Shown: positions 1-11,029, numbered from the stretch's first letter. The stretch is DNA of 64,000 nt from Dermanyssus gallinae (GCA_003439945.1 QVRM01005614.1:1-64000), one strand, 5' to 3'. Program-made: numbers and translations. The notes: a model not told the origin generated them from the letters alone.

Positions 1-1044
1 GCTATTCTTACTGTATCTACCCAACACAGATGTCGACTAATATCTGTCATTTCTGCTGCTCTTACTCGCCGTGTGATTGAGTCTGTCAACTAAATCTTGT
101 AGCAGAGCGTCTATGCCTTGCATTTGGGACGCATATAGCTGCAAGCGTAATATTACTAATCCAGTGGTGAAATATGATGGGACTAATGTCTCCAGGACAT
201 TAAGTACATGCAGTAACTCATTGACGGCTTTAAAATACCTCTATTTGCTCTAAGTCTCTGCGTGTTTTGTTACGAATATTATTTTATACATATATGATTG
301 TCATTCCATCTTATCAATAGAAATATTTTTTAAGACGCGGATGCAGCGGTGTAGCTTTTGCTATCATAAATAGTTAGTAATTCGACTGTTAAGATTAATT
401 AACTAATACGAAAGAACACGTATCTGTGCAGTATTTTGCCAAATCAATTTTCCATTTTTGCAAAAACGTTAATTTTTAGATACGATGCGTATAGGGACCT
501 TAAGAAAGTTTTGTTGGTAACCCAAATACACATAGTGGCACAATATTAACTCTGGCTGTTATGCTATGTTAGGCAGCGAGTATATCAGATACGCGTTTTT
601 TCTTTCATATTTTAAAATGTTGCAAACTTTTCTGGCCTTTTCTTACTGTTCACTAAATCGTTCGTTCGCATAATGCTCGGCACCCGGCCTCTTTCAAATT
701 GACAAACCTGCGCATGACTGCTGATGGATGATGGTTATTTACACCGTTCCTGCCATTGGCATTCATCGTTTCCCCAGGCTACAGTAAACCTGCCGCTGCG
801 GCTGCTTCCGTTGCTACTGCAAACAAGTGGCGCTTGTCGATAAATGATGAAACGCTACAGCGAACGAGATGCTTGCAAACGCTGGTTTCATGGGCACGCT
901 TTTCCCAACGATGACTAATAGCCGGCCGTGTTCATCGATATTGTGCTAATGTGGTTGTCCCATCCTGTCGCAGACTTCAGCACAGATGATGGGTCTATTT
1001 AGAAGGGTTGGGAGAAACATCTTTATTTTGCATCTCACTAATGC
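1..1044. other. Noncoding stretch, nothing recognised
   Basis: I find no long reading frame, repeat family member, tRNA-like structure or terminal inverted repeat here. Both strands carry frequent stops. Base composition resembles the other unassigned stretches of the window. Confidence 0.5.
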
Positions 1045-1077
<33 letters not shown>

Positions 1078-1083
1078 TATATG
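1045..1083. repeat. (TA)n microsatellite beside fold-back element 1
   Basis: Alternating TA with one TG interruption. It immediately precedes the left end of the fold-back element, which fits a TA-targeting insertion. Confidence 0.9.
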
Positions 1084-1087
1084 TATT

Positions 1088-2028
1088 CAGGGAGTTTCTG
1101 GAATATTTTTAAAGCGATACATAAATTGTAGAGCTCGTTAAAGCAAAAGCTTTTCCAAGGAAACATCTTCTCTATGAAGTTTTGTTTTGGAATGAGAGTT
1201 AAATTACTACAATATGTGACACTGGTCTTTTTGCCCGACATAGGAGCATAAAATGTGCTGTTGCGAGACAACCAGTTCTCCTATACAGAAACTAAGCACA
1301 CCACCGTGTTCGTGAGAAAACTTCTTCGTTCAAACATATAAAGCCGGTGAGAAGGTGCGACATGGTCGCTTAGAAGACAATTCGCCAAAAAATGAAGTTT
1401 TTTATTTGCTTTCACGCCAAATATCTTAAAATCATTACTCTACGACCACTCACGGCGCTTAAAACTAGCACACTCAGGCAAACACATATTTTGCATTGAT
1501 CATTTTGGTACCAAATCTATGTCAACGCGAGCTGTGGTTGCGGAGTAATTAAGACTTTTCGGCGAGATGTCCTGATTAAGTGCATGTAAAATGACTGTGT
1601 GGCGACGTTCACTACCGCCGACATGTCGCGCGACAGCCGCAGCGCGTTGCCACACAGTCATTTTACATGCACTTAATCTGGACATCTCGCCGAAAAATCG
1701 TAATTACTCCGCAACCACAGCTTGCATTGACATAGGTTTGGTACCAAAATTATCAATGCAAAATATGTGTTTGCCTGAGTGTGCTAGTTTTGAGCGCAGT
1801 GAGTGGTCGTAGAGTAATGATTTTGAGGTATTTGACGTGGAAGCTATTAAAAAACTTAATTTTTGGCAAATTATCTTCTTAGCGACCGTGTCGCATCTTC
1901 TGACCGGCCGTATATGTTTGAACGAACAAGTTTTCTCCCGAACACGGCGGTGTGCTTAGTTTCTGTATAGAAGAACTGATTGTCTCGCAACAGCACATTT
2001 TATGCTCTTATGTCGGGCAAAAACACCA
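1088..2028. mobile_element. Fold-back (long inverted repeat) element, copy 1, right end truncated
   Basis: The sequence from about 1088 to 1606 reappears as its reverse complement from about 1651 to 2028. The innermost arm, GTGCATGTAAAATGACTGTG, is at about 1580-1600 and its complement at about 1650-1675, around a GC-rich loop of about 45 bases. The left end begins CAGGG next to a (TA)n tract, like the better preserved copy at 15162-16220. The right arm stops near 2028, so the outermost ~130 bases of that arm are missing. There is no transposase. This is a nonautonomous element, probably mobilised in trans by a Tc1/mariner enzyme because of the CAGGG end and TA context (inference). Short reading frames inside it are by-products of the palindrome. 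Confidence 0.8.
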
Positions 2029-2246
2029 ACTTGGAGCTGCCAGACAAGCGCGCAAGCCAGGCCGTGATGGCATATACAACGAAAGACATCGGTCCCACCT
2101 TTCAGTTTGTCGTGTTGAGCGTTCCGAAGAAGACGCTCTAAAACGATTGAGCAGAAATAACGCTAATGTTCTTTTGGCGCTTCCGGTTATACATTCACCT
2201 ACGTTTGCCACCGTATTACCTTTATAATACAACAAACTTATGCATA

Positions 2247-3567
2247 CGAGGTGTGTTCAAAAAGTATCGACTTTTGAATTTTTGCGGGTTACGTATATTC
2301 GAATTTCGATTTTTTGTGGCGTTATGTTGGTACTCATGTCTCTCACTTATGCCGACAAGCTCGGCCATTTTGAATGTTCACTTAATTGTTGACAGCTGCT
2401 TTGCTTGCACGTGTTTTGGATCGTCTTCGATTTTTACCTATTCAAAAAAAATGGATCAAAGAACCTGTATCAAATTTTGTGTGAAAAACGAAATTAAGTG
2501 CGCGGATGCATTCCGAATGTTGACTGTGGCATACGGAGAAGCTACCTTGGACCGAAGCAACGTTTATCGGTGGTACAAAATGTTCTCAGAAGGCCGAGAA
2601 GATGTGAACGACGAAGAGCGTGCCGGACGCCCGAGCACTTCAACAACAGACGAAAAAATTAATGAAGTGGAGAAAATGGTATTGGCCAATCGTCGAATCA
2701 CCGTTAGAGAAGTTGCTGAGGACCTAAACATATCGATTGGCTCGTGCCATTCGATTTTTATCAATGATTTGGGCATGAGACGGGTCGCCGCGAAATTCGT
2801 ACCAAAATTGCTCAATTGCGACCAAAAACAGCATCGCATGGACATTGCTAATGAGATGTTGGACTCTGTCCGCGACGACCCAAATTTGCTCCAGAGGGTC
2901 ATAACTGGTGACGAATCGTGGGTTTATGGTTATGACGTGGAAACCAAAGCTCAATCATCTCAATGGAAGCTGCCGCACGAACCAAGACCGAAAAAAGCGC
3001 GCCAAGTTCGGTCGAATGTGAAAGTTTTGCTGACAGTTTTCTTCGATTGCAGGGGCGTGGTGCATCATGAGTTCTTGCCGCAGGGTAGAACGGTCAATAA
3101 GGAATATTACCTGCAAGTAATGCGCAATTTGCGCGAAGTAATCCGCCAGAAACGCCCGGATTTGTGGAAGAACAAAAATTGGCTTTTGCACCACGATAAC
3201 GCCCCTGCTCACACATCGTTGCTTGTGCGCGAGTTTTTGGCCAAAAACAACACACTAATGATGCCGCAGCCACCGTATTCCCCAGATCTGGCCCCCTGTG
3301 ACTTTTTCTTGTTCCCTAAACTGAAGCGGCCCATGAAAGGACGACGTTACGCTACGCTTGACGAGATAAAGACGGCATCGAAGGAGGAGCTGAACAAGAT
3401 TAAAAAAAATGTTTTTTTGAAGTGCTTCGAAGATTGGAAAAAACCGTTGGCACAAGTGTATATTATCTCATGGGGATTACTTTGAAGGGGACAAAATAGA
3501 TATTCATGAATAAATGAATAATTTTTGAAAAAACACAAAAGTCGCGATACTTTTTGAACACACCTCG
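2247..3567 (+). mobile_element. Complete mariner transposon, 1,321 bp with TIRs and TA duplication
   Basis: The element starts CGAGGTGTGTTCAAAAAGTA at 2247 and ends with the matching inverted repeat at 3567. The TIRs are roughly 30 bp with a few mismatches, and a TA dinucleotide flanks both sides (2245-2246 and 3568-3569). Length, TIR size and target duplication are those of a classical mariner. It holds one transposase gene on the same strand. A fragment of the same family lies at 38499-39498 and looks about 99% identical by eye, so the family was recently active in this genome. Confidence 0.95.
2451..3485 (+). CDS. Mariner transposase (DD34D), C-terminus frameshifted
   Basis: 344 codons from the ATG at 2451, chosen because it begins the usual mariner N-terminus (MDQRTCIKFC) after an A-rich leader. 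The frame is open further upstream, but that part belongs to the 5' UTR and TIR. Mariner transposases bind the TIRs and cut and paste the element into TA. The N-terminal half carries the paired helix-turn-helix region, with the PST hinge near residue 61. The catalytic acidic residues are D154 (TGDESW), D249 (HHDNAPAH) and D284 (YSPDLAPCD), with 34 residues between the last two. Up to about residue 329 (CFEDWKK) the protein reads like intact family members. After that, an extra base in the A/C run near 3436-3445 shifts the frame, so the conserved last ~20 residues are lost, although they are readable in another frame downstream. Probably impaired, but the core is intact. Confidence 0.92.
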   Translation: MDQRTCIKFCVKNEIKCADAFRMLTVAYGEATLDRSNVYRWYKMFSEGREDVNDEERAGRPSTSTTDEKINEVEKMVLANRRITVREVAEDLNISIGSCHSIFINDLGMRRVAAKFVPKLLNCDQKQHRMDIANEMLDSVRDDPNLLQRVITGDESWVYGYDVETKAQSSQWKLPHEPRPKKARQVRSNVKVLLTVFFDCRGVVHHEFLPQGRTVNKEYYLQVMRNLREVIRQKRPDLWKNKNWLLHHDNAPAHTSLLVREFLAKNNTLMMPQPPYSPDLAPCDFFLFPKLKRPMKGRRYATLDEIKTASKEELNKIKKNVFLKCFEDWKKPLAQVYIISWGLL

Positions 3568-3634
3568 TACATATGTATTCATGAGATGCAAAACAAAACC
3601 CCTCTTCCTGTTTGAAATTGACCCAACATCATTA

Positions 3635-3642
<8 letters not shown>

Positions 3643-3665
<23 letters not shown>
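3643..3665. repeat. (TA)n tract left of Tc1-like element
   Basis: Short A-rich then TA-repeat tract. The Tc1/mariner-superfamily element at 3666-4971 is inserted in it, with the other half of the tract at 4972-5011. Confidence 0.85.
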
Positions 3666-4968
3666 CAGGGTGCGTCAGCTAAATCGAGACTAAACGTTAT
3701 CGCCCGTTTCGCAATTTGTATCTAAATGAAAACGAATATTACCGTCAATTTTTTGTTACGTGCCGTTAGGTACACTCCTGAGGAACATTTTTATTCAATG
3801 TAGCCACCAGCAGCAGCAATTACACTTTCACTTCTGGCGCGAAAGCGCCCGCAGGCCTTCTTCAAAGTTAGCGGATTGAGATTCTTGAACGACTCGACAA
3901 TGGCTCTGCGTAGCGCTTCTGTGTTTGCATGTAGAGACTTGTTAGCCTCTTTCTCAAAAACGCCCCATACATAGAAGTCCAGGGGATTCAAGTCTGGACT
4001 GCTAGGGGGCCATATCGTTTTGTCCCAGAACGCCGTCATGTTGACCCATAGCCAATCCTGGACGAGATTACTGGTGTGGGCGGGAGCGCCGTCTTGTTAA
4101 AAGACATATTGTCTTCCATTGGACACTCTATCAATCCATGGTTTTACCACGCTTCGCAGAACACGTAAATACACTTCCTTTGTTACGGTTTCGTATCTGT
4201 CAAAAAAGTGTGGGGGCATCACGTCTCCTTCATTCGACACAACACTTAGGACGTGCACACTGGCAGGATGTTTGGTTCTATGCACGATTGGTACATCCTG
4301 AGGGTTCTTTGCAAGCCACCGGTCATTTTTCGGGTTATGTTTTTGGCCAATGGTTAAGATATTTCGTCGGAGAAGAATCGAAGATGTGCCGCCATTTCGT
4401 GTCTCAAAAACGTGAGGATGAGATGACAGCAAGTCGTCCTCTTACTTTTCGCGGCCTGAGACAACATCTGTCTGACTTTAAACGTGTAAGACTTGTAGCG
4501 CAGTTCTTCGTTGATAATCCGACGCATAGAACAATCACTCATATTGAATTTGATCGCTAAACAACGCATCGATAGACTTGGATTCTTAAAAACGCAGTTT
4601 TGCACCATTTTGATCACTTTTGGTGTCCTCACTTCTCGTCGGCGGTTGTGAATCTTCCTTCCAGGTGTTGCAACACCTAGGCCTGTCTCTTCTGCATTTC
4701 TGTAGCGTCGGGCAATGCCGTAGACCGTTGCTCTTTTAAATCCAGTAATGTTGATGATCTCGGCTGGCCGATGACCGGCGCGAAGCAATGGGATAACGGT
4801 TGCTCTTCGGTAATATTCTGGACCCATGTTGCGGCGGCCGTCCATGATGACAATGTGTTCTTGTTCTATTGTGAGTGGGCTGTCTGCTAACGCAAACCGA
4901 TCTGAATTAACTCATTCTGTCTTTGCTGGGTAGCCCGCTAAAATTTGTGTAGATTTAGCTGACGCACC

Positions 4969-4971
<3 letters not shown>
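3666..4971 (-). mobile_element. Complete Tc1/mariner-superfamily element, 1,306 bp, inactive
   Basis: The ends are inverted repeats. The left begins CAGGGTGCGTCAGCTAAATC at 3666, and the right is its near-perfect complement ending at 4971. TA flanks both sides, embedded in a (TA)n run. The transposase lies on the minus strand and is broken. Length and structure fit the IS630-Tc1-mariner group. Confidence 0.92.
3791..4845 (-). pseudogene. Transposase pseudogene, DD37D type (maT-like)
   Basis: It reads from the ATG at 4845 (MDGRRNMGPEYYRRA) through an N-terminal helix-turn-helix (residues about 15-60) and a GRK linker. A first catalytic aspartate sits in FSDE, near 4360. A frameshift at about 4350-4430 moves reading to the frame spanning 4432-4097. 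An in-frame TAA at 4097-4099 directly precedes the second catalytic motif, QDGAPAH. The frame then continues to 3791, through WPPSSPDLNPLDFYVWG. I count 37 residues between the second and third aspartates, so DD37D, the spacing of maT elements. The clade assignment rests on that count and the PPSSPDLNPLD block. With one frameshift and one stop, no active enzyme is expected. Confidence 0.88.

Positions 4972-5011
<40 letters not shown>
4972..5011. repeat. (TA)n microsatellite
   Basis: About 20 TA units, continuous with the target site of the preceding element and directly preceding an old mariner remnant. Confidence 0.9.
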
Positions 5012-5015
<4 letters not shown>

Positions 5016-5199
5016 CAATCGGAGCGGCGGATCAGCGAGTTCTAGTATTTCGAATTCTAAAATCCGAACCAAAATCTCCAAGGTCTTCCGATTTCTTTTG
5101 CTTAGAAGTGCCATTCATCAGCTACACGGGCCAAATTGCGCCAATCGTGACGGCATAATTAATATTTGCGTTTGGTTCAAGGAAGTGAAGAATCTTTGG

Positions 5200-6225
5200 C
5201 GATTGTGTTCGGGAGCCATGGAGGAGTTTATCCGCATTGAGTTATGGTTTAAAAGCAAATCGTATGTTCTAAATTGGTGGAAATGTTACAAATTACTTAT
5301 GGTGTTCAAGTGGTGTTCCGAAACATAGTGTATACGTGGTACCATCAATTTTGCAACGGACGTAAAGAGATAAACAATTATCGTTATTCAGAAGGGACTT
5401 CGATGTTAATAGGAGAAAGAATAAACGTTGAAAAGTTTGTCATATCGTACAATCACCCAATGACTATAGGGAAAATAGCTAATAATTGGAGATATCCTTT
5501 GGATCAGTTGTTACAGTTTTGACCGATATTTCACTGAGCAAGGTGGCTTAGTAGCAAAGCCATTGCCTTGCATTCGGGAGGTTCGAGACCTGGACCGGCC
5601 ACTCTTAAATTGGTTTTCATGACTTCCAATTAGACAAGGTGAATACCAGAGTAGATTATATAAGACAATAATAAAAAAAAAAAAAACGGGGAGCACAGAT
5701 GTCTCCATAAAAAAAAGATGGTGCAATACCATCACACTCCCTTTCAAAAAAGACTTCAGAGAATGATATCAGGAGACGAATCATGGGCATAAGGTTTCAA
5801 CATCGAGACCAAAACCTCAATTATCTTAGTAATGCCTCCAAGGTGAGAGTCGATCGAAAAATAAATGAGACAGATTAGATCCAACGCCAAAATTCATGTG
5901 GCCGTTTTTCCCGACAATAAGGAATCTCCAAATTTCTGCCACCTGGCTCTACGTCAATGAGGGATGCCACCGCGCAATTATAAGAACATTGCACAAGCAC
6001 ATCCGACGCAAGGTTCCCGAGCTCTGAGCAAACAACTCTTAGATCCTTTATCACGACAGTGCATCGGGGCACACCTCGTTACTAATTTTGATTTATTTGA
6101 TGAAAAATCCGATTTTTATATTTCCGCGACCTCCCAATTGACCGGAGATTGCTCCAGCGGCCTTTCCTACTTCCGCGAGTTACAAAAATTAAAGAGACAA
6201 CATTTCGAGACTTTTTATAAGTAGT
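5200..6225 (+). pseudogene. Old mariner transposase remnant, interrupted by a SINE
   Basis: At 5274-5520 the frame reads like the mariner N-terminus: MVEMLQITYG, a VYTWYHQFCNGR block equivalent to the usual VYRWY-F-GRE, then MTIGKIANNW, equivalent to the usual MTIREIA. A tRNA-derived SINE occupies about 5533-5690. Beyond it the mariner resumes: ISGDESWA with the first catalytic aspartate at about 5765-5790, and ETKTSII soon after. A weak tail follows to about 6220, including the AHLVTNFDLFDEKSDF block near 6070-6115. Many stops and frameshifts show this is much older than the mariners at 2.2 and 38.5 kb. Terminal repeats are not clearly preserved. Confidence 0.7.
5533..5690 (+). mobile_element. 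tRNA-derived SINE, family B, copy 1
   Basis: A pol III-type internal promoter is visible: box A-like TGGCTTAGTAGC at 5544-5555 and box B-like GGTTCGAGACC at 5580-5590. The spacing is that of a tRNA. A tail of about 100 bases ends in an A-rich run. The same body plan and tail (CGGCCACTCTTAAATTGGTT) recur inverted at 11942-12078. It sits inside the old mariner remnant, so it inserted later. It encodes no protein and needs a LINE reverse transcriptase to move. Confidence 0.8.
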
Positions 6226-6249
6226 GTCATAACTTTTCGATCCGCGCGC

Positions 6250-6303
6250 GATATATGTGTATATATATATATATATGTATATATAAATATATATATATAT
6301 ATG
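6250..6303. repeat. (TA)n microsatellite
   Basis: Interrupted TA repeat just after the end of the old mariner remnant. Confidence 0.9.
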
Positions 6304-8516
6304 TAAGTGAAGCAAATCGTACACTTGCATGTTACATTGAGTGCAAATAATAATGGTGCTGCAGCCAAGTTGATGACAGCAGTGGCGTCGTCCACGGAGC
6401 CTTCCGGCCTTTTCAAATACCAAACAGTAGCGAACTTTCTCAAAGATGTCATGAGGGTAGAAGCAGTCGCTGTTGTAATTGTAGTATTACTAGCGGCTGA
6501 AGTAGAGGAAGTGTGGCCACATATGTATGCGCTGACAATCGAGCGAGCATGTACTTGCTGCACATGAGATGGCATTGCGTATGAAAACGCGCCCGACCTT
6601 GAAGCGGTTGTCTGACACATTTCAGATTGGTCGGGGAGAGCTGTGGCATCAGCGGGTCTCGTCACGCCGAATGCTTCCCGTTTGGCGTTTGGCGCATTCT
6701 TGCTGCTTACGCGCTCTATACTGGCTGAGCTGTGCTTTATCAAGTTGGCTGAGAAACGCCATTGATCCAAAGATCACCAACCATCATCACTCCGTAGACT
6801 ATCTAGTCAAGAATGCCTAACACTAACGCTTTGTCAGCGTCGCCGTTTACGCCAGTGGGCTAACCAAATCTTTGTCATCTGCGTTGCCCGCTAACCTTGC
6901 ATAGAGAGCTATCGCGTCGTCGCCGCACCTTGTTTCGACGTGCGTGGTTAACGTTTCAGTCTCCTACACTACCGCAAGGATAGTTTCTGTCTCCTTACAC
7001 TCCCGTAGACCACACATATTATGCATCCTTGTTTTTGGTACAAAAACAAATCAACAGTTATTACTTAGATCTAGTTTGGTGAGCCATTTTTAAGCTAAGA
7101 ACGTATAAATAGGGGTTCCAGTTCTACTTCTATTGTTTCTGCCTTTCCAGCATGTCGACCTTTATCCGCTTTTGCTGTATAAATAAATATCGGCAACTGA
7201 AAGCTGATACCTCTGTATGCTAGGCGGACTTGGTGCAATTTAAGTAAACGACATATCGCCGTCAAGGCCTGATGTGAAATGATGAATACAAAGCTCTGAA
7301 GCGCGGTAATGTGCAACGGTGGTCAATCAAAACTGTGATGGTAATATGGTGGGCGATGGAGGAATGGTAGTAATGATGTTAGGGCAAACCGGATTCTAAG
7401 GTTTACCCACCTCCTTAGTGCTTGCCGAAATGCTTTTGGCTCATCTATGAGCCAATTCCAGCCAACAAGACAACAAACAACAAGATTGCCAACGTGACAT
7501 GAGTCACCATCCTGATCTGTGTCTGTGTAAAAGTTGATTTTTGAGTCGACGTCGGTGTCTTGAAAGGCGCGTTGGTAGCCGCTACCTCACCGGAGTTAAG
7601 GTCATTCGCTTTCTTCTGCCGTTTCTCTAACACACTTTCTCGTTGGTCATCTACTACTGTCAGTCATCTTCGTTGTACAGACGCCCTATGTGTGTGCTTT
7701 GTCTTTTGAAACGGGCAGAAGCAGGTCTCTTCTCTGAGATAAGGGTCGCTACTGCAGTTCTAACAGCGGGCGCGGACGAAGCCTAGGCTTTTATGACCGC
7801 TGACCTGAGTGAAAAAGACCCGGCAGCGTCTAACATTCGTCGTCATTGTCATTTCGGCCGTCACTGCAGCTGCTGCTGCTACTACTACTAATACTAGTAC
7901 TACGCCGCCTGCACTATTAATGTCTACCTCAATAGATAAAAGAATACCTCCTTTTGCAAGCCGTGTCGTTCCACACCACCACCCCTTGCGCACCTTCTTA
8001 CAACAGCCTATCGCCACCACCCCGAAAAACACAGGTTCGGCTGGTTCTACTCGCAGACTCGCGCTGCACGCGTTTATCTTTCCATGTGTCTGTTCTCCCC
8101 CTCTCCCTCCCCACACTACTGGAGAAGAAGGGCTATTTTGTTGTGCCCCCCCCCCCCCACTACTGGAGAAGACGGAGGTGCAGCGACAACGATGATACTG
8201 GCGAACCACGGTGTCAAACGGTGTCATTCGATCATTTCGCGTCTACTTCGATTGACTTAAAAGGCCCATATATATATATATATATATACACCACTATGTT
8301 CGGTTGATAACTCTGCTTCGACTGGAAGATACTCATACTGGCCACAAGAAGGCAAAGGGTCACATTAAGAACAGCGAACATGTGGGTTCTGGGATATCCA
8401 CTTTTCTACTACATCGATAATGGTTTAATTCGTATTATGATAACTGGAAGTCGTTTTTTTCCTCCGTCCCTCGATATCGGACTTCAAATGGACAGAAAAA
8501 GCACATTGGCAGACGC
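6304..8516. other. Unassigned sequence with low-complexity patches
   Basis: No protein family recognised. Short frames on both strands are open mainly because of trinucleotide-rich composition, for example GCT/ACT runs at about 7865-7910. A minus-strand frame at 7633-7445 ends in a hydrophobic run (VTHVTLAILLFVVLLAGIGS) that could be a membrane anchor, but nothing else supports it as a gene. There is a C-run at about 8147-8158 and a short (TA)n at 8267-8290. Confidence 0.45.
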
Positions 8517-8529
8517 TAGATACAACCCG

Positions 8530-8723
8530 TGTCGAGCCCGGTGGCGTGGTGCATGATGTGTCTCTTCCGGTCTGCGCCTAGCCGCCGGAGGAGACACATA
8601 TTTACGCGGGTTCGAGCGCCACCGTTACACATTTGTATTTATGGGGGTCCTTCTCTGAAGCAATGCGATAAGCAGTCCCGTGGACGTTAAATGTTGGCTG
8701 AGAGTCAGCCCGAAAACTTTACT
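8530..8723 (+). mobile_element. tRNA-derived SINE, family A, full-length copy with target duplication
   Basis: 194 bp flanked by a 13-bp direct repeat with one mismatch, TAGATACAACCCG (8517-8529) and TAGATACAAACCG (8724-8736). The 5' part imitates a tRNA: acceptor-like GGTGGCG (8540-8546) pairs with CGCCACC (8617-8623), box A-like TGGCGTGGTGC lies at about 8542-8552 and box B GGGTTCGAGCGCC at about 8608-8620. The middle contains a strong hairpin, TGTGTCTC pairing with GAGACACA. The non-tRNA tail ends with a small stem-loop, GGCTGA/TCAGCC, at 8696-8710. Other copies: about 53833-53970 and 56267-56456. Size and build resemble the Ruka-type SINEs of ticks, but identity is not shown. Confidence 0.85.
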
Positions 8724-8736
8724 TAGATACAAACCG

Positions 8737-11029
8737 TACAAGCTCCGCTTGATCCAGACGACAACGGGGGTACTAAACCAGATAAAACACTTGTCCGAGC
8801 AGGTGTTCAGGACACAACCTTGGCTGCCTTGCAGACTGATTAAAAGCGGAGGGAAAACGGGCATTGGACCAAAGAGTTTATATCATACCTAAGGGTACGG
8901 CGGCAGCCATGGGAAGCTCTCATACTACGACGCCAAAGGTGCTCACGGGCCACGGGAAATTCCAGTTCTACGTGGTCAAGATCCGAGTGTATCTTCAGCC
9001 CCTCAGGGGAGCCTAGCTATGCAGAGGAGCCGAGGGAGGAACAGTGGAAGGTGCAACTAGGTTCTCAGCGCGGTTTCGACGTACCCCTTAAACCAGAGGA
9101 GCACAGGCGAGGCGCATAGAGTGGTAAGGAAATGAGAATCCTTTTTCCAGCTGTCAAATTTATGCCACGCAATTCCGAACCTGGGGGTGGGAAAGAATAA
9201 TAATTTAATAGGTTTGTCAGTACTACACTAGTTGCTGATAGCTGATCTTCCCAGAACCTTCCATACCGAAAAAAGTTATCAGGCGGTGCGCACGAGAAGA
9301 ATATCAAAGTCATCGAAGTAGTTATCTTCTTGTGATTCTGGTGGCTGGTATTGCATGCGACGTGCGTCACGCAATTTCGTTCTTGTAAACTTTGCAATCT
9401 GCAACGCAACTCCGGGAAAGTTCAGCATAGGTGCTAATTTGGACATGGTGATTCCGACAGTTCGCATTACGTTTTGTTTTTATCTTACATAGTACCGCCG
9501 ACACAGAATGTTTCTACCTTGTTTAATTATAAACGATTTGCCAGTATAACTGGGCATCAGTAGAAAATGTGTACGTTGAGCTCTGTGGTTTTGATCGCCC
9601 CCCCCCCCCCCCCCCCGCCCGAAAGTCGACACACCGAAATGTATCGATATAAGCTTTCGGTTTCCCAAAGAATGTGTGGCCTCAACGCTGGCGGGAAGCT
9701 CCGTTCAGACGATCGACAACCTGTCACCATGTACCGATATACGCACGTAGGTACACGCCACCGTAGTGAGACAACACAAAGGCACGCTTAATTTGCTAAG
9801 ACTTACATATAGTGTCTGCTTGAAAGGCATCATGAAATCCAAGACTGCAATTCATTATTTTAGCAACGACTCACTTGATTTCCTGTATTCCTGCCGGCCG
9901 ATTTCTGCTGCCTGCTGACAGTGCAGCACCGTCAAGGTGGTATGGCTGCGTATGCGAACATGACCGACCTGCTAGTTTCGCAGCAGGTCGGCCTCTAGGG
10001 GCGTTCTACCGGGCCTCGGGGAATCGTCAGTCCTTCCTGTTTGGACACCGCCGTCAACTAGCGGAAATAAAACTGACGAGTAATTAATTGTCTTAGGTAA
10101 AATGCAGTTTTTGGTAGTGCGCTCGCCTGCGGTCTGACATAATCACACACACACACACAGTGTATCATCACACCGACAGCCACAGTCGCTGGTGTATGTA
10201 TTGCGCGGGGCAATAGTTTGTGCAAAGGTTCAAGCGTATCATCCGCGTATACGCCATTGCACCCATTGCTTGCGTAAACAGTCTATCATCCTCATACAGA
10301 GCAGGCTAATCGAAAAGTATCGTCTGCGTGTTTTGTTGTCGCCTTCTTTATCGTATGAAACCCAAAAAAGTTCAAGACATAAACGAATGTGAAACAAACT
10401 CCAATGGAATGCTGCCACCGCTACAGATCACCCGCCGGACGGCAGCTAGTATTTCGCACGGCTGGGTTTTGCTTGGCAGCTTCGACGCATGGCTCAATCG
10501 ATGGCCATCCGCTTGCTGGCAACGTCGCTTTGAGCCTTCGAGGCCTGGCTGCCACGTCTGACCTTTGACTTCGGTGAGACGCACAGAGAGAGGGGAGGGG
10601 AGAAAGCGTGAGAATAAAATGAGGGAAAGAGAGAGAGAGGGAAAAAGATCTGACGCCGGAAAAAGCACGCGGAGAGCAATCATTCGCATCGGCAATTGGA
10701 ACAGGTCGCTCACAACACAGACCATTTTCTTTAACAAGAACACCACCAGCCACAGCTGCAACAACAATAGCACCACCACTTTTTATTAAATTTAATTTAA
10801 AACTACCACCCAACTTGCGCTAAAGTTGTATCAACTTAAACAAGCATGCGGTGATTTACAGAATAGAGGCGACATCACATTTCGAACCAACGTCCACAGT
10901 TGTATGGTACACATACCGTTTAGGGGAAGAAAGAAATGCAAATAAAAATATGAACAAACTAGAAACACACACACACAGTGCAAACAGTAAGTAACTGCTG
11001 TGTCGGCAGTCACATTGAAACAAGTTGTA
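8737..11029. other. Unassigned sequence
   Basis: No recognised protein or repeat family. It holds a C homopolymer at about 9599-9616 and a perfect 10-bp stem hairpin at 9964-9991 (CCGACCTGCT/AGCAGGTCGG). It also has short (CA)n at 10143-10159 and 10966-10978, and a purine-rich GA tract at about 10590-10650. The open frames over the GA tract are compositional. Confidence 0.45.

Noticed and set aside
7445..7633. Small tail-anchored protein (62 codons, minus strand)
   Set aside because: Only the hydrophobic C-terminus is suggestive; length is within chance and there is no supporting context.
7760..8307. Open frames of 117-155 codons on both strands
   Set aside because: Low-complexity trinucleotide and C-rich composition keeps frames open on both strands; no domain.
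8540..8623. Functional tRNA gene with long variable arm
   Set aside because: Although the acceptor-like ends pair, the middle does not fold as D and anticodon arms, and the unit continues into a repeated tail with target duplications, so it is a SINE head.
10372..10813. Minus-strand frames of 130-135 codons
   Set aside because: They overlie a (GA)n/(CT)n-rich tract that yields Ser/Leu/Phe repeats; compositional artefact.
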